Notes: generated by a model not told the origin, from the letters alone. Counted from the first letter of the stretch, positions 17,701-25,438 are shown. The stretch is DNA of 64,000 nucleotides from Sphingopyxis sp. (GCA_030148985.1 JASBSJ010000052.1:1-64000); one strand, 5' to 3'. Numbers and translations: made by a program.

Positions 17701-17936
17701 ACGCTTTTGACGATCGTTTCGAGCGGCTTGCCGACCAGTTCGATCGCATCGCTTGCCGACAGGCCGGGTGCGCCGACCATCAGGTCGACCATCGGTACGC
17801 TGATCTGCGGCTCTTCCTCGCGCGGGATCGTCATGATCGCGAGCAGCCCGACCAGGATCGCCGCGAGCAGCATCAGCGGCGTCAGCGGGCTCTGGATCGT
17901 CGCGCGCGTCAGCCGGCCGGAGATGCCGAGGCTCAT
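14718..17936 (-). CDS. RND efflux permease (AcrB/HAE1-like) of a sulfide-module tripartite pump
   Basis: 1072 aa, usual RND length. Twelve membrane helices in two repeats are separated by large periplasmic loops. The proton-relay pair in helix 4 is D418-D419 (GILVDDAIVMIENI). The N-terminus has IPREEEPQI, seen in a subgroup of HAE-like permeases. Metal-type HME residues are not evident, so an organic or thiol-type substrate is more likely than a cation, but the substrate is unknown. It overlaps its adaptor gene (17933-17936) and the repressor (14718-14721). The matching TolC gene is on the opposite strand at 20985-22247. Confidence 0.9.
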   Translation of the reverse strand: MSLGISGRLTRATIQSPLTPLMLLAAILVGLLAIMTIPREEEPQISVPMVDLMVGAPGLSASDAIELVGKPLETIVKSVDGVEHVYTQAEDDGVMVTARFLVGSDPDDAATRINERLSANMHRIPAGIQPPQVTVRGISDVPIVVLTLSPKPGARGEWTEQALHALATRLRTEVAKVDDVGLTFIAGGQEEQLRVVPDPAKLAAHGVSLGALMDAVAQANRSFPLGTVREGGAATAVVAGQTVQSAAELATITVRAANGGPVYLRDVAAVMQGPGEEQARAWRWAKGEGGRWSMAPAVSLAVAKRSGANAVNVSHAVVARVEALRGTLIPAEVDVAVTRNYGETANEKANELIFHLGLATVSIVILIGFAIGWREAAVTAVVIPTTILLTMFASNLMGFTINRVSLFALIFSIGILVDDAIVMIENIARHWAMADGRSRIDATVDAVAEVGNPTIVATLTVVAALLPMLFVSGLMGPYMAPIPINASAAMLFSFFVAVIIAPWLMVRFARDALAHGHDDHATGGKLGTLYGRVAARVIRDRKSARHFLIAVGVATLVACAMFYFKAVTVKLLPFDNKSEVQLVLDMPEGTSLETTGRTLDAAAAIARQLPEARSMEAYAGTAAPFNFNGLVRHYFLRSRPEMGDVMVTLAPKDERDRSSHDIALDLRERLSKALPLPPGASIKVVETPPGPPVLATMLAEIYGPDEATRRRTAEQVEKLFRTIPYVVDVDNSFGVARPRLRLVPDRARMDAYGISERQLFDSIGALLGGQTVGYAPRGDGRDPLPIRIALDQSQRTWSASLAATPVASMGPGGRLVQLGEIVEAREEMGSPALFRRNGRAADMVTAELAGDYEAPIYGIFAVDDAIEAFDWKAHGMEKPVIRFNGQPDDEQGPTLLWDGEWEITWVTFRDMGAAFMVALLAIYVLVVGQFRNFKIPLVILTPIPLTLVGIVLGHMLFGAPFTATSMIGFIALAGIIVRNSILLVDFINHAKAPDKPLRDTLLEAGMVRFKPIVLTAAAAMIGAATILTDPIFQGLAISLLFGLASSTLLTVLVIPAIYIVLRDDGREGSLSP

Positions 17937-18976
17937 TTGCGCGTTCCGGCGGGCGGCGCGACGAGTGTATCGCCCTTGGCGACGCCCGACAGGATTTCGA
18001 CGCGCGCGGGGTCGTCCGACGGGGCGATCTGCACCGGGACGCGCGATGCCGCATCCTTGCCGACACGGATCGTCACATAATCGATGCCATAGCTGGTTTC
18101 GACGAACCGGCGCGGCACGACGAGCGCCTGCCGTTCGCCGACCGCGACGCGCGCAGTGACGCGGCGGCCAACCATGTTGCTCGCCAGCCCCGGCATCTGA
18201 ACGTCGGCCGCCATCTGGCCGCCGGTTACCGCGGGATAGACGCGGCTGACCGTCGCGCGCGGCGCCGCGGCCTTCGCCTCGTCGGCCAGGCCCGTTGCGA
18301 GCACCGCGCTGCCGACGCGCACCTTGCCCGCCAAGGTTTCGGGAAGTTCGAGGCGCAGCACCATCGGCCCGGAGGTGATCGTCGCGATCGATGTGCCCGG
18401 CGCGACCGCGGAGCCTGCCGGCACCTGCGCGACGAGCACGCGGCCCGACGAGGGCGCGATCACGGCGCCCTGCCCCGCCACCGCGCCGACCGCCGATTGC
18501 TGCGCCCTGGCGGCGGCGACCTGCGCGCGTGCGGCGCGCGCGGCCGCCTCGGCCTGATCGAGCCGTGCCTGGGCATAAACACCGTTGGCGTGGAGATATT
18601 GGACGCGCGCCAGCTCGGCCTCGGCCTGCGCGACCTGCGCCTGCGCGGCCGCCGCCTGCGCGCCATAGGCCGCGCCTTCATAGCCGAGCCGACTGTCGAC
18701 GACGCGGCCGATCACCTGTCCCTTGCGCACCAGGTCGCCTTCGCGGACGGTCAGGCTTTCGAGGATGCCGGGGATACGCGCGCGCGCGTCGGCCATGTCG
18801 ACGCTCGTCACCTGGGCCCCGACATCCTTCCAGTCGGTGACGGTCGAGGGCTGGAGAATCAGTGTCGAGCCCTGAACCAAAGCGACGGGCTGGGTCGGCG
18901 CCGGATCGCTGCCGCATCCCGAAAGGGCAAGCGGCGCGGCAAGGAGAGCGATGCCGATCAGCGACAGCCGCGTCAT
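17933..18976 (-). CDS. Periplasmic adaptor lipoprotein (membrane fusion protein) of the RND pump
   Basis: 347 aa from ATG 18976; an upstream in-frame start at 19018 lies in the rhodanese gene. The lipobox LALSGCGS gives a lipid-anchored Cys. The MFP architecture shows a biotinyl-like domain with RVVDSRLGYEG, a coiled-coil hairpin rich in Ala and Gln (about residues 100-160), then barrel strands (GRVLVAQVPAGSAVAPGTSI; VRVGSAVLATG). It links the RND permease to an outer membrane TolC. Second gene of the operon rhodanese-MFP-RND-repressor; the gap to the rhodanese is 5 bases. Confidence 0.9.
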   Translation of the reverse strand: MTRLSLIGIALLAAPLALSGCGSDPAPTQPVALVQGSTLILQPSTVTDWKDVGAQVTSVDMADARARIPGILESLTVREGDLVRKGQVIGRVVDSRLGYEGAAYGAQAAAAQAQVAQAEAELARVQYLHANGVYAQARLDQAEAAARAARAQVAAARAQQSAVGAVAGQGAVIAPSSGRVLVAQVPAGSAVAPGTSIATITSGPMVLRLELPETLAGKVRVGSAVLATGLADEAKAAAPRATVSRVYPAVTGGQMAADVQMPGLASNMVGRRVTARVAVGERQALVVPRRFVETSYGIDYVTIRVGKDAASRVPVQIAPSDDPARVEILSGVAKGDTLVAPPAGTRK

Positions 18977-18981
18977 CGCCG

Positions 18982-19317
18982 TCACTCCGTGACGACGGGA
19001 AGGCCCGCCACGCGCCATGCGGTCATTCCGCCGGCAAGATGCGTATCGATGTCGTCGCGCGCCGCAGCCGCCTTTTCCAACGCCATCATCGAGCGGCGCC
19101 CGGCGGCATAGGCCAGGATCACCTGTCTGCCGTCCGCCGGCAGCCGACTCGGCTGAAAACGCGAGAGCGGCATCGATATGGCCCCTGGAATATGCCCGCT
19201 CGCAAATTCATCGGCTTCGCGCACATCGACCAGAACCGCGCGCTTCTGATTGAGGAGCCCGGCGAGTTCCCGTGCGGGAATCTCCTTATATCGCGAACGG
19301 CGGAACAGGCTCAACAT
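18982..19317 (-). CDS. Rhodanese-fold protein lacking the catalytic cysteine
   Basis: 111 aa, a single rhodanese domain: LVDVREADEFASGHIPGAISMPL is the typical first half (given in part). In the active loop, where a Cys should start C-x-x-G-x-R-S, the sequence is Y70-A-A-G-R-R-S, so the persulfide-carrying Cys is replaced by Tyr. Sulfurtransferase activity by the standard mechanism is therefore not expected. It leads the pump operon and faces sqr across the operator region, so it may bind sulfane sulfur, act as a scaffold, or be decaying. No signal peptide is seen. The fold is certain, the role open. Confidence 0.85.
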   Translation of the reverse strand: MLSLFRRSRYKEIPARELAGLLNQKRAVLVDVREADEFASGHIPGAISMPLSRFQPSRLPADGRQVILAYAAGRRSMMALEKAAAARDDIDTHLAGGMTAWRVAGLPVVTE

Positions 19318-19377
19318 GATGAAACTCCTCGGTTGACCGGCACGCTATCCGGCATCGCAAAATTTCGATATTGCTAA

Positions 19378-19420
19378 TATTACGTATATCTAATATTATG
19401 CAATAGTAATATTAGATATA
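19378..19420. promoter_or_regulatory. BigR/SqrR-type operators in the divergent rhodanese/sqr promoter
   Basis: ATATTACGTATATCTAATAT (19378-19397) matches the perfect 20-bp palindrome at 22279-22298 at 18 positions. A half-site copy ATATTAGATATA follows at 19409-19420. The run is strongly AT-rich inside a GC-rich genome and lies 61 bp upstream of the rhodanese gene and 70 bp upstream of sqr. It resembles published BigR/SqrR operators of the ATATTAG-CTAATAT kind. The ArsR protein at 14413 is the likely binder. Confidence 0.75.
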
Positions 19421-19491
19421 CGGGAGTCGCGCCAGCGGGCACCGGCCCCATCGAAGTCCGGCGCCAGGGAAGCCCGAACAAGGAGAGAGAC

Positions 19492-20769
19492 ATGTCGTTG
19501 CCGCGGATCGTCGTCCTGGGTGCCGGACTTGGCGGAACCATCGCCGCCTATGAAATTCGCGAGGCCGTGAAGGGCAAGGCGGAGGTCATGGTGGTTTGCG
19601 ATCAGGAGGATTATTGGTTCGTGCCTTCCAACCCCTGGGTCGCGGTGCGCTGGCGCGAACCCGACGCTATTCGCGTCCACCTGCCCCCGGTGATGCAGCG
19701 CAAGGGCATCGGTTTCACGGCGGTCGGCGCCAAGCGCGTTCACCCCACGGACAACCGGATCGAACTGAACGACGGATCGTCGGTCGATTATGATTATCTG
19801 GTGATCGCGACCGGCCCCCACCTCGCCTTCGACGAGATCGAGGGTTTCGGCCCCGACGCCAACACCGTTTCGATCTGTTCGACGCACCATGCATCCGCCG
19901 CCGCCGATGCCTTCGACCGCTTCTGCGAGAACCCCGGCCCGATCGTCGTCGGCGCGGCGCAGGGCGCCTCCTGCTACGGCCCCGCTTATGAGTTCGCGCT
20001 GATCCTCGACACCGAACTGAAGCGCCGCAAGATCCGCGACAAGGTGCCGATGACCTTCGTCACCGCCGAACCCTATATCGGCCACCTCGGCCTCGACGGC
20101 GTCGGCGACACGAAAAGCCTGCTCGAAAGCGAACTTCGCAATCGCCACATCAAATGGATCACCAATGCGCGCGTCACCAGCTTCGAGCCGGGCGTCGCGC
20201 ATGTCGAGGAAGTCGCCGAGGACGGCAGCGTCAAGGCGAAGCACGATCTGGCGTTCGCCTATTCGATGCTGCTCCCTGCCTTTCGCGGTGTCGATGCGGT
20301 GTTCGGGATCAACGGGCTGACCAATCCGCGCGGCTTCATCCTCGCCGACAAGCACCAGCGCAATCCGACCTTCACGAACATTTATTCGCTGGGCGTCTGC
20401 GTCGCGATCCCGCCCGTCGGCCCTACGCCGGTGCCGGTCGGCGTGCCCAAGACCGGCTTCATGATCGAATCAATGGTCACCGCGATTGCGCAGAATCTGA
20501 AACTGGAAGTGGACGGAAAACCGCCGATCCACGAGGCGACGTGGAACGCCGTCTGTCTCGCCGATTTCGGCGACGGCGGGGTCGCCTTCGTCGCGCAGCC
20601 GCAGATCCCGCCGCGCAACGTCAACTGGTCGTCGTCTGGCAAATGGGTGCATCTCGCGAAGATCGGTTTCGAGAAATATTTCCTGCGCAAGGTCCGCAAG
20701 GGCGAGAGCGAGCCCTTCTATGAAAAGCTCGCGATGCACGCGCTGGGCATCAAGAAACTCCGCTTCTGA
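19492..20769 (+). CDS. sqr: Sulfide:quinone oxidoreductase
   Basis: 425 aa. This FAD enzyme of the disulfide reductase family oxidises sulfide and passes electrons to quinone at the membrane. The N-terminal dinucleotide motif is VVLGAGLGGTIAAYE, with a second motif at YDYLVIATGPH. Cysteines C129, C161 (QGASCYG) and C355 match the placement of the three catalytic or sulfur-carrying Cys in characterised SQRs. The C-terminal KWVHLAKIGFEKYFLRKVR is an amphipathic membrane-binding end. ATG 19492 is preceded by AAGGAGAGAG. First gene of sqr-DUF2892-tolC; repressed through the upstream palindromes by inference. Confidence 0.92.
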   Translation: MSLPRIVVLGAGLGGTIAAYEIREAVKGKAEVMVVCDQEDYWFVPSNPWVAVRWREPDAIRVHLPPVMQRKGIGFTAVGAKRVHPTDNRIELNDGSSVDYDYLVIATGPHLAFDEIEGFGPDANTVSICSTHHASAAADAFDRFCENPGPIVVGAAQGASCYGPAYEFALILDTELKRRKIRDKVPMTFVTAEPYIGHLGLDGVGDTKSLLESELRNRHIKWITNARVTSFEPGVAHVEEVAEDGSVKAKHDLAFAYSMLLPAFRGVDAVFGINGLTNPRGFILADKHQRNPTFTNIYSLGVCVAIPPVGPTPVPVGVPKTGFMIESMVTAIAQNLKLEVDGKPPIHEATWNAVCLADFGDGGVAFVAQPQIPPRNVNWSSSGKWVHLAKIGFEKYFLRKVRKGESEPFYEKLAMHALGIKKLRF

Positions 20770-20784
20770 CGAAAGGATAGTCCC

Positions 20785-20988
20785 ATGAATCTCGACCGTG
20801 CCGTCCTGCGCTTCGCCGGTTTCATCGTTCTGCTGAGCATCGCGCTCGCCTGGTTCGTGCATCCATACTGGATCGGCCTCGCCGCCTTCGCCGGGCTCAA
20901 CATGATTCAGGCAAGCTTCACGGGCTTCTGTCCCGCAGCGACGATCTTCCGGCGGCTCGGCGTGCGGCAGGGTGTCGCCTTTAAGTGA
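20785..20988 (+). CDS. DUF2892 (YgaP-type) small membrane protein
   Basis: 67 aa with two membrane helices (LRFAGFIVLLSIALAWFV and GLAAFAGLNMIQASFT) and the family motif FTGFCPA. This domain often forms the C-terminus of rhodaneses such as YgaP or stands beside SQR and persulfide dioxygenase genes. Here it is separate and follows sqr by 15 bp, with its stop in a GTGA overlap with the TolC gene. A role in handling sulfane sulfur at the membrane is inferred from this association. Confidence 0.85.
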   Translation: MNLDRAVLRFAGFIVLLSIALAWFVHPYWIGLAAFAGLNMIQASFTGFCPAATIFRRLGVRQGVAFK

Positions 20989-22247
20989 AGCGCGCCGGTT
21001 TCCTGATGACCGCGGCCTTGGCCGCGCTGTGCCCGTCTGGCGTCGCCCATGCGCAGGATCTTGCGGCCGCGATCGCCCATGCGCGCGCGCATTCGCCCGC
21101 GCTGGTCGCCGCCGAAGCGGACGCCGAGGCCGCCGACGCGCGGCTCGCGCAAGCACGGGCGGCGGCGGGACCGACGGCGCGCGTCGAAGGCAGCATCGGT
21201 TATGGGCGGCTCGATCCCGGCGGCTATTTCGGCCTCTCCGCAGACGATGTCACGCCAAGCGCGGTGCAACTCGTCGGCGAATATCCGCTCTATGCCGGCG
21301 GGCGCATCGCCTCGGCGATCGACCAGGCGGCCGCCGGGCATCGCGCCGCGCGGCTTGGCACCGACATGGCACGGCAGAATCTGACCCTTGCAACCGTGTC
21401 GAGCTATGCCGAGGTGTTGACCGCGCGCGAGATGGTGGCGAGCTACACAGGGCTCGTCGCTGCGCTCGATGAGATCGTGCGCCACGCCGGACTGCGCTAC
21501 GACGTCGGCGATGCGACGAGCAGCGACGTTGCGCAGGCAAAAGCGCGCCGCGCCGAAGGACGCGCGGGGCTCGCCCAGGCGCAGGGGCGGCTCGCGGCGG
21601 CCGAAGCGCGCTTCGAACGCCTGACCGGCAAGCCGGCGGGCCCATTGGCACCGCTGCCACCGCGACCCGAGGTGCCGGCATCGCTCGGTGGGGCCATCGA
21701 AGCGGCTATCGGAGCCAATGTCATGCTGGCTCGCGCCGATACCGGCGTCGAAGGCGCCGAAGCCGGCGTTCGCGCCGCAAAAGCGAGCAATCGACCCACC
21801 ATTGGCGTGTTTGCCGAGGGCGCGCGCGTCCGCGATCAGTTTTTTCCCGATTATCGCGCCGATAGCGTCACCATCGGGTTGCGCGGCCGCTGGACCTTTT
21901 TCGACAGCGGCGCAGGAAGCGCGCGCGTTCGCGAGGCCCGCGCCAATCTGACGGCGAGCGAAGCCCGGCTGCGCGCGGCGCGCGACGAGGTGACGCAGGC
22001 GGTGATCGAGGCGTGGTCGGGCCTCGACAGCGTCGAACGGTCGCTGGAGGCTGCGCGCGACGGCGATGCCGCGGCGCGCGAGGCGCTGCGCGGCACGCGG
22101 CTGGAGGTGCGCTCGGGCGCACGGCCGCCGCTCGCCGAACTCGACGCCGAGCGCGAGGCGATCGCGGCGACCGCGCGGCTCGCCGAAGCGCAGGCGTCGA
22201 CGCAGGTCGCGGCCTGGCGGCTCCGCCTGCTTTGCGGGATCGAATAG
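20985..22247 (+). CDS. TolC-type outer membrane efflux protein
   Basis: 420 aa from GTG 20985. The signal peptide (LMTAALAALCPSGVAHA) is followed by two OEP repeats with long amphipathic alpha-helices, rich in Ala and Arg, and short beta strands such as VQLVGEYPLYAGGRI and TIGLRGRWTFFDSGAGSAR. It is the outer membrane channel expected for the MFP and RND proteins encoded on the opposite strand, completing a tripartite pump under the same operators. It is translationally coupled to the DUF2892 gene. Confidence 0.88.
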   Translation: MKRAGFLMTAALAALCPSGVAHAQDLAAAIAHARAHSPALVAAEADAEAADARLAQARAAAGPTARVEGSIGYGRLDPGGYFGLSADDVTPSAVQLVGEYPLYAGGRIASAIDQAAAGHRAARLGTDMARQNLTLATVSSYAEVLTAREMVASYTGLVAALDEIVRHAGLRYDVGDATSSDVAQAKARRAEGRAGLAQAQGRLAAAEARFERLTGKPAGPLAPLPPRPEVPASLGGAIEAAIGANVMLARADTGVEGAEAGVRAAKASNRPTIGVFAEGARVRDQFFPDYRADSVTIGLRGRWTFFDSGAGSARVREARANLTASEARLRAARDEVTQAVIEAWSGLDSVERSLEAARDGDAAAREALRGTRLEVRSGARPPLAELDAEREAIAATARLAEAQASTQVAAWRLRLLCGIE

Positions 22248-22278
22248 GCCGCGACTGGACTTTCGCTGCTTGGCCTCT

Positions 22279-22298
22279 ATATTAGATATATCTAATAT
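22279..22298. promoter_or_regulatory. Perfect 20-bp palindrome, BigR/SqrR-type operator
   Basis: ATATTAGATATATCTAATAT is exactly self-complementary. It ends 15 bases before the ATG of the persulfide dioxygenase gene, a position that would block transcription or translation start. It is the best copy of the motif also found at 19378-19420. Confidence 0.85.
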
Positions 22299-22313
22299 TA
22301 AAGGATTGCCTCG

Positions 22314-23237
22314 ATGACCGACCTCCACCGCGATACGGCCGCCGCCATGATCGAAACCGCACGCCGCACGGGAAAGACGCCCGTCGTGCGCACCTTCTTC
22401 GACGAGGCAACCTTTACCGCGACGCATGTCGTCCACGATCCCGCGACGTTGCGCGCGGCGATTATCGACAGCGTGCTCGATTTCGACCAGCCGTCGGGCC
22501 GCACGAGCCATGCCTCGGCCGATGCGATCATCGACTATGTCCGCGCCGAGGGGCTGATGGTCGAATGGCAGATCGAAACGCACGCGCATGCCGACCATCT
22601 CTCGGCCGCACCCTATCTGCAGGAAAAGCTCGGCGGCCGGATCGTGATCGGTCGGCATATCCAGACGGTGCAGACGGTGTTCGGCGAGATTTTCAACGAG
22701 GACGACCGCTTTGCCCGCGACGGATCGCAATTCGACCGTCTGATGGAGGATGGCGAGACCTTCCGGCTCGGCGAGATCGAGGGGATGGTGCTGCACACCC
22801 CGGGGCATACGCCGGCGTGCATGGTGTGGATCATCGGCGACGCGCTGTTCACCGGCGACACCTTGTTCATGCCCGACTATGGCACCGCGCGCGCCGATTT
22901 TCCGGGCGGCGACGCGCGCACGCTCTATCGCTCGATCCACCGGCTGCTCGCGCTCCCCGATGCGACACGCGTCTTCCTGTGCCACGATTATAAAGCGCCG
23001 GGGCGCGACACTTATGCGTGGGAAACGACGATCGCCGCCGAACGCACCGCCAATGTCCATGTGCATGAAGGGGTGAGCGAGGAGGCCTTCGTTGCGATGC
23101 GCGAGGCGCGCGACAAGACGCTGTCGATGCCCCGGCTGATCCTGCCCTCGATCCAGGTCAACATGCGCGCCGGGCATTTGCCTGCCCCCGAGAGCAACGG
23201 GACACGCTACCTCAAACTGCCGCTCGACGTTCTTTAA
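22314..23237 (+). CDS. blh: Persulfide dioxygenase-like metallo-beta-lactamase protein (Blh/ETHE1 type)
   Basis: 307 aa. The metallo-beta-lactamase fold shows ETHAHADHLSA, HTPGHTPACM, GDTLFMPDYGTARADFPGG (metal Asp) and CHDYK. These are the mono-iron ligand set and the ARxDFPGG signature of ETHE1/Blh persulfide dioxygenases. They oxidise glutathione persulfide to sulfite, downstream of SQR. It has its own operator at 22279-22298, and TauE follows 11 bp later. Compared with human ETHE1 (about 254 aa) it is longer, as in the Xylella Blh type. Confidence 0.9.
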   Translation: MTDLHRDTAAAMIETARRTGKTPVVRTFFDEATFTATHVVHDPATLRAAIIDSVLDFDQPSGRTSHASADAIIDYVRAEGLMVEWQIETHAHADHLSAAPYLQEKLGGRIVIGRHIQTVQTVFGEIFNEDDRFARDGSQFDRLMEDGETFRLGEIEGMVLHTPGHTPACMVWIIGDALFTGDTLFMPDYGTARADFPGGDARTLYRSIHRLLALPDATRVFLCHDYKAPGRDTYAWETTIAAERTANVHVHEGVSEEAFVAMREARDKTLSMPRLILPSIQVNMRAGHLPAPESNGTRYLKLPLDVL

Positions 23238-23248
23238 CGGCCGAAGCG

Positions 23249-24052
23249 ATGTCCGACCCCGCCACGCTGAGCCTCTTGCAGATGATCCTCGGCGCGCTGT
23301 CGGGCGTGCTCGTCGGCTTCACGCTCGGCCTGGTCGGCGGCGGCGGATCGATCCTCGCGGTGCCATTGATGGTTTATCTGGTCGGCGTTCCGCAGCCGCA
23401 CGTCGCGATCGGCACCGCCGCGCTCGCAGTCGCCGCAAATGCCGCGGTCGGGCTCGCCAACCATGCGCGTGCGGGCAATGTCCGCTGGCCGTGCGGCCTG
23501 ACCTTTGCCGCCGCCGGAATTGTTGGCGCGGTCGCCGGTTCGACTCTCGGCAAGAGCATCGACGGCGACAAGCTGCTCTTTCTGTTCGCGCTGTTGATGG
23601 TCGGCATCGCCGTCGTCATGTTGCGCAAACGCGGCCAGATCGGCGATCCGGCGGTGCGGATCAGCCGCGAGAATGCGCCGCGCCTGTTTGGTTACGGTCT
23701 TGGAAGCGGCGCGTTCAGCGGCTTTTTCGGGATTGGCGGCGGATTCCTGATCGTCCCCGGCATTGTCGCCGCAACGGGGATGCCGACGATCAACGCCGTC
23801 GCGACGTCGCTGGTCGCAGTGACGGCGTTTGGACTGACGACCGGCGCGAATTATGCGCTTTCCGGATTGGTCGACTGGCCGCTCGCGGGACTGTTCATTG
23901 TCGGCGGGGCGTTGGGCAGTTGGGTCGGGATGCGGGCGTCGCAGCGATTGTCGGCGAAAACCGGGCGGCTCAACATGGTTTTCGCGATCCTCGTCCTGAC
24001 GGTCGCTGCCTATATGCTGGCCCAAAGTGCCGCCGCCTGGTTCGGCGGATAA
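23249..24052 (+). CDS. TauE/SafE family anion permease, probable sulfite exporter
   Basis: 267 aa, about eight membrane helices in two inverted halves with the repeated glycine motif (LGLVGGGGSILAVPLMVYLVG, given in part; FFGIGGGFLIVPGIVAATG). TauE/SafE permeases export sulfite or related sulfonates. Next to a persulfide dioxygenase, whose product is sulfite, that is the likely cargo. It is the last gene of the module and is probably co-transcribed with blh. Confidence 0.88.
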   Translation: MSDPATLSLLQMILGALSGVLVGFTLGLVGGGGSILAVPLMVYLVGVPQPHVAIGTAALAVAANAAVGLANHARAGNVRWPCGLTFAAAGIVGAVAGSTLGKSIDGDKLLFLFALLMVGIAVVMLRKRGQIGDPAVRISRENAPRLFGYGLGSGAFSGFFGIGGGFLIVPGIVAATGMPTINAVATSLVAVTAFGLTTGANYALSGLVDWPLAGLFIVGGALGSWVGMRASQRLSAKTGRLNMVFAILVLTVAAYMLAQSAAAWFGG

Positions 24053-24132
24053 GCCCGATAGAAGCCCCTCCTGGACAGCTCGACCCGACCAATCCCGGCG
24101 CCAACCGCGGACGGCTTTTCCAGAAAGTCGCG

Positions 24133-24537
24133 TCAGGCTTTGGCGACGGTCAGCCGGCGGACGGTGTCCACCAGCGCATGTTCGCGAAGCGGCTTGTCGA
24201 AAACCGCCGCAAATCCGGCCGCGCGGGCACGGCCCGCCAGCTCGTTCGATCCGAAAGCGGAAATCAGCACCGCCGGACCACTCCAGCCCCCGGCCCGCAT
24301 CGCCGCATGCAATGCAATCCCGTCCTGGTCATCGAGCCGAAAATCGGTGACGAGGCAGGCGGGGGGCGAGGTCGCCGCGTCGGCCAGCGCCTGCGCCGCT
24401 GCCGGATAGGCGACTGCGTCGAAGCCGCGGCCCTTCAGCAACAGCAACAACGAGCGACGAACCGCCGGGTCATCCTCGACAATCAGGATTCGCGGATTAT
24501 CCGCGCTGCGATCGACGCCTTGGTTCGGCATTGTCAT
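24133..24537 (-). CDS. Single-domain response regulator (receiver only)
   Basis: 134 aa. A single CheY-like receiver: the acidic pair is in LIVEDDPAV, the phospho-acceptor Asp in CLVTDFRLDDQDG, and the conserved Thr/Ser and Lys in VLISAFGSN and VFDKPLREH. There is no output domain. The sequence style is close to FixJ/receiver proteins. It could act as a phosphate sink or modulator for FixL or another kinase, but no kinase gene is adjacent. Two in-frame ATGs (24537 and 24531) are possible starts. Confidence 0.85.
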   Translation of the reverse strand: MTMPNQGVDRSADNPRILIVEDDPAVRRSLLLLLKGRGFDAVAYPAAAQALADAATSPPACLVTDFRLDDQDGIALHAAMRAGGWSGPAVLISAFGSNELAGRARAAGFAAVFDKPLREHALVDTVRRLTVAKA

Positions 24538-24643
24538 TGTCCGGCATGGCGATATTCGCCCGCATGAAATCTGAAGGGTTCCCGCGCAACTCTGCTATGC
24601 CTGCCACGCAAATCGCGGCAGGCCGCCATCGACGACTTCCCCA

Positions 24644-25438
24644 TCAATGTCCCAGAAGAAGCGGCAGCATGCTGTCGCGCAACATGCGCTTTGTGACGCC
24701 ACCAAAAATTTCCATCACGCGGCCACGTCCATAGGCCCCCATCACGATATAGTCGGCCCGCCAGGTGGCCGCTTCGGCGGCAATCAGCGCATCGGCCCGG
24801 CCATCCTCATCGACGATCTTGACGGTCGCATGAATCCCGTGGCGCGAAAGATAGGTTGCCGCCTGATCGGGACCGTTACGCGCCTCGTCTTCGCGCACCG
24901 TAAAAATCTCCACCTCGTTCGCGAGGGCGAGCAGCGGGACCGCAGCACGCAGCGCCGCGGCCGCCGATCGGCCGCCGTCCCAGGCGACGAGCGCGCGATC
25001 GATCGCGAAACGCTCCAGCGTTTCGGGGACCGCGAGAACCGCGGCGCTTGTCTGCGCAACAATGCGGCTGGTGATGTCGCGCATGTCGGGCAGCGGATGA
25101 CCGTCGAGCGCGCGATTGAGAATGATGAGGTCGGCAAGATCGGCGGCGTCGAGAACCGACTCCGCCAGGTCACCCATGGCGTCGGTCCAGCTCCAGCTGA
25201 CATCTTCGCGCGACAGGCGATCGGTCAGCGCCGCCTTGTTCTTCGCCTCGCTGTCGCGCTCGTCGGATACGACCGTCGTTTGCCCAAAACCCATGGCGGC
25301 CTCGCCGGCGATGACGGGGTAAGGCGTCACGTCGAGGCAGGCGAGATGGCCGTCCAGCGCGCGCACGATGTCGAGCGCCGCCTGAAGCCGCGCCTCCTGC
25401 CCCGCGTCGTCATGCACCAGCAAAAGAATATTCTTCAT
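24644..25438 (-). CDS. Universal stress protein, tandem UspA domains, copy 2
   Basis: 264 aa with the same two-domain layout as the protein at 11357-12169. The N-terminal domain starts MKNILLLVHDD; the C-terminal domain (ALVAWDGGRSAAAALRAAVP) ends with YIVMGAYGRGRVMEIFGG and PLLLGH. The nucleotide-binding glycines are in the second domain. It is followed upstream by the second fnrN gene, repeating the fnrN-usp pairing of the first island. No Fnr box was found directly in front of it. Confidence 0.88.
   Translation of the reverse strand: MKNILLLVHDDAGQEARLQAALDIVRALDGHLACLDVTPYPVIAGEAAMGFGQTTVVSDERDSEAKNKAALTDRLSREDVSWSWTDAMGDLAESVLDAADLADLIILNRALDGHPLPDMRDITSRIVAQTSAAVLAVPETLERFAIDRALVAWDGGRSAAAALRAAVPLLALANEVEIFTVREDEARNGPDQAATYLSRHGIHATVKIVDEDGRADALIAAEAATWRADYIVMGAYGRGRVMEIFGGVTKRMLRDSMLPLLLGH

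Noticed and set aside
14718-17936. RND permease as a heavy-metal (CusA/CzcA) pump
   Set aside because: The helix-4 region has the VDDA proton-relay pair of HAE-type pumps and no evident metal-site pattern; the neighbouring genes concern sulfur, not metals.
20907-23177. 756-codon - strand open frame opposite tolC and blh
   Set aside because: Spans an operator, two gene ends and two clear real genes.
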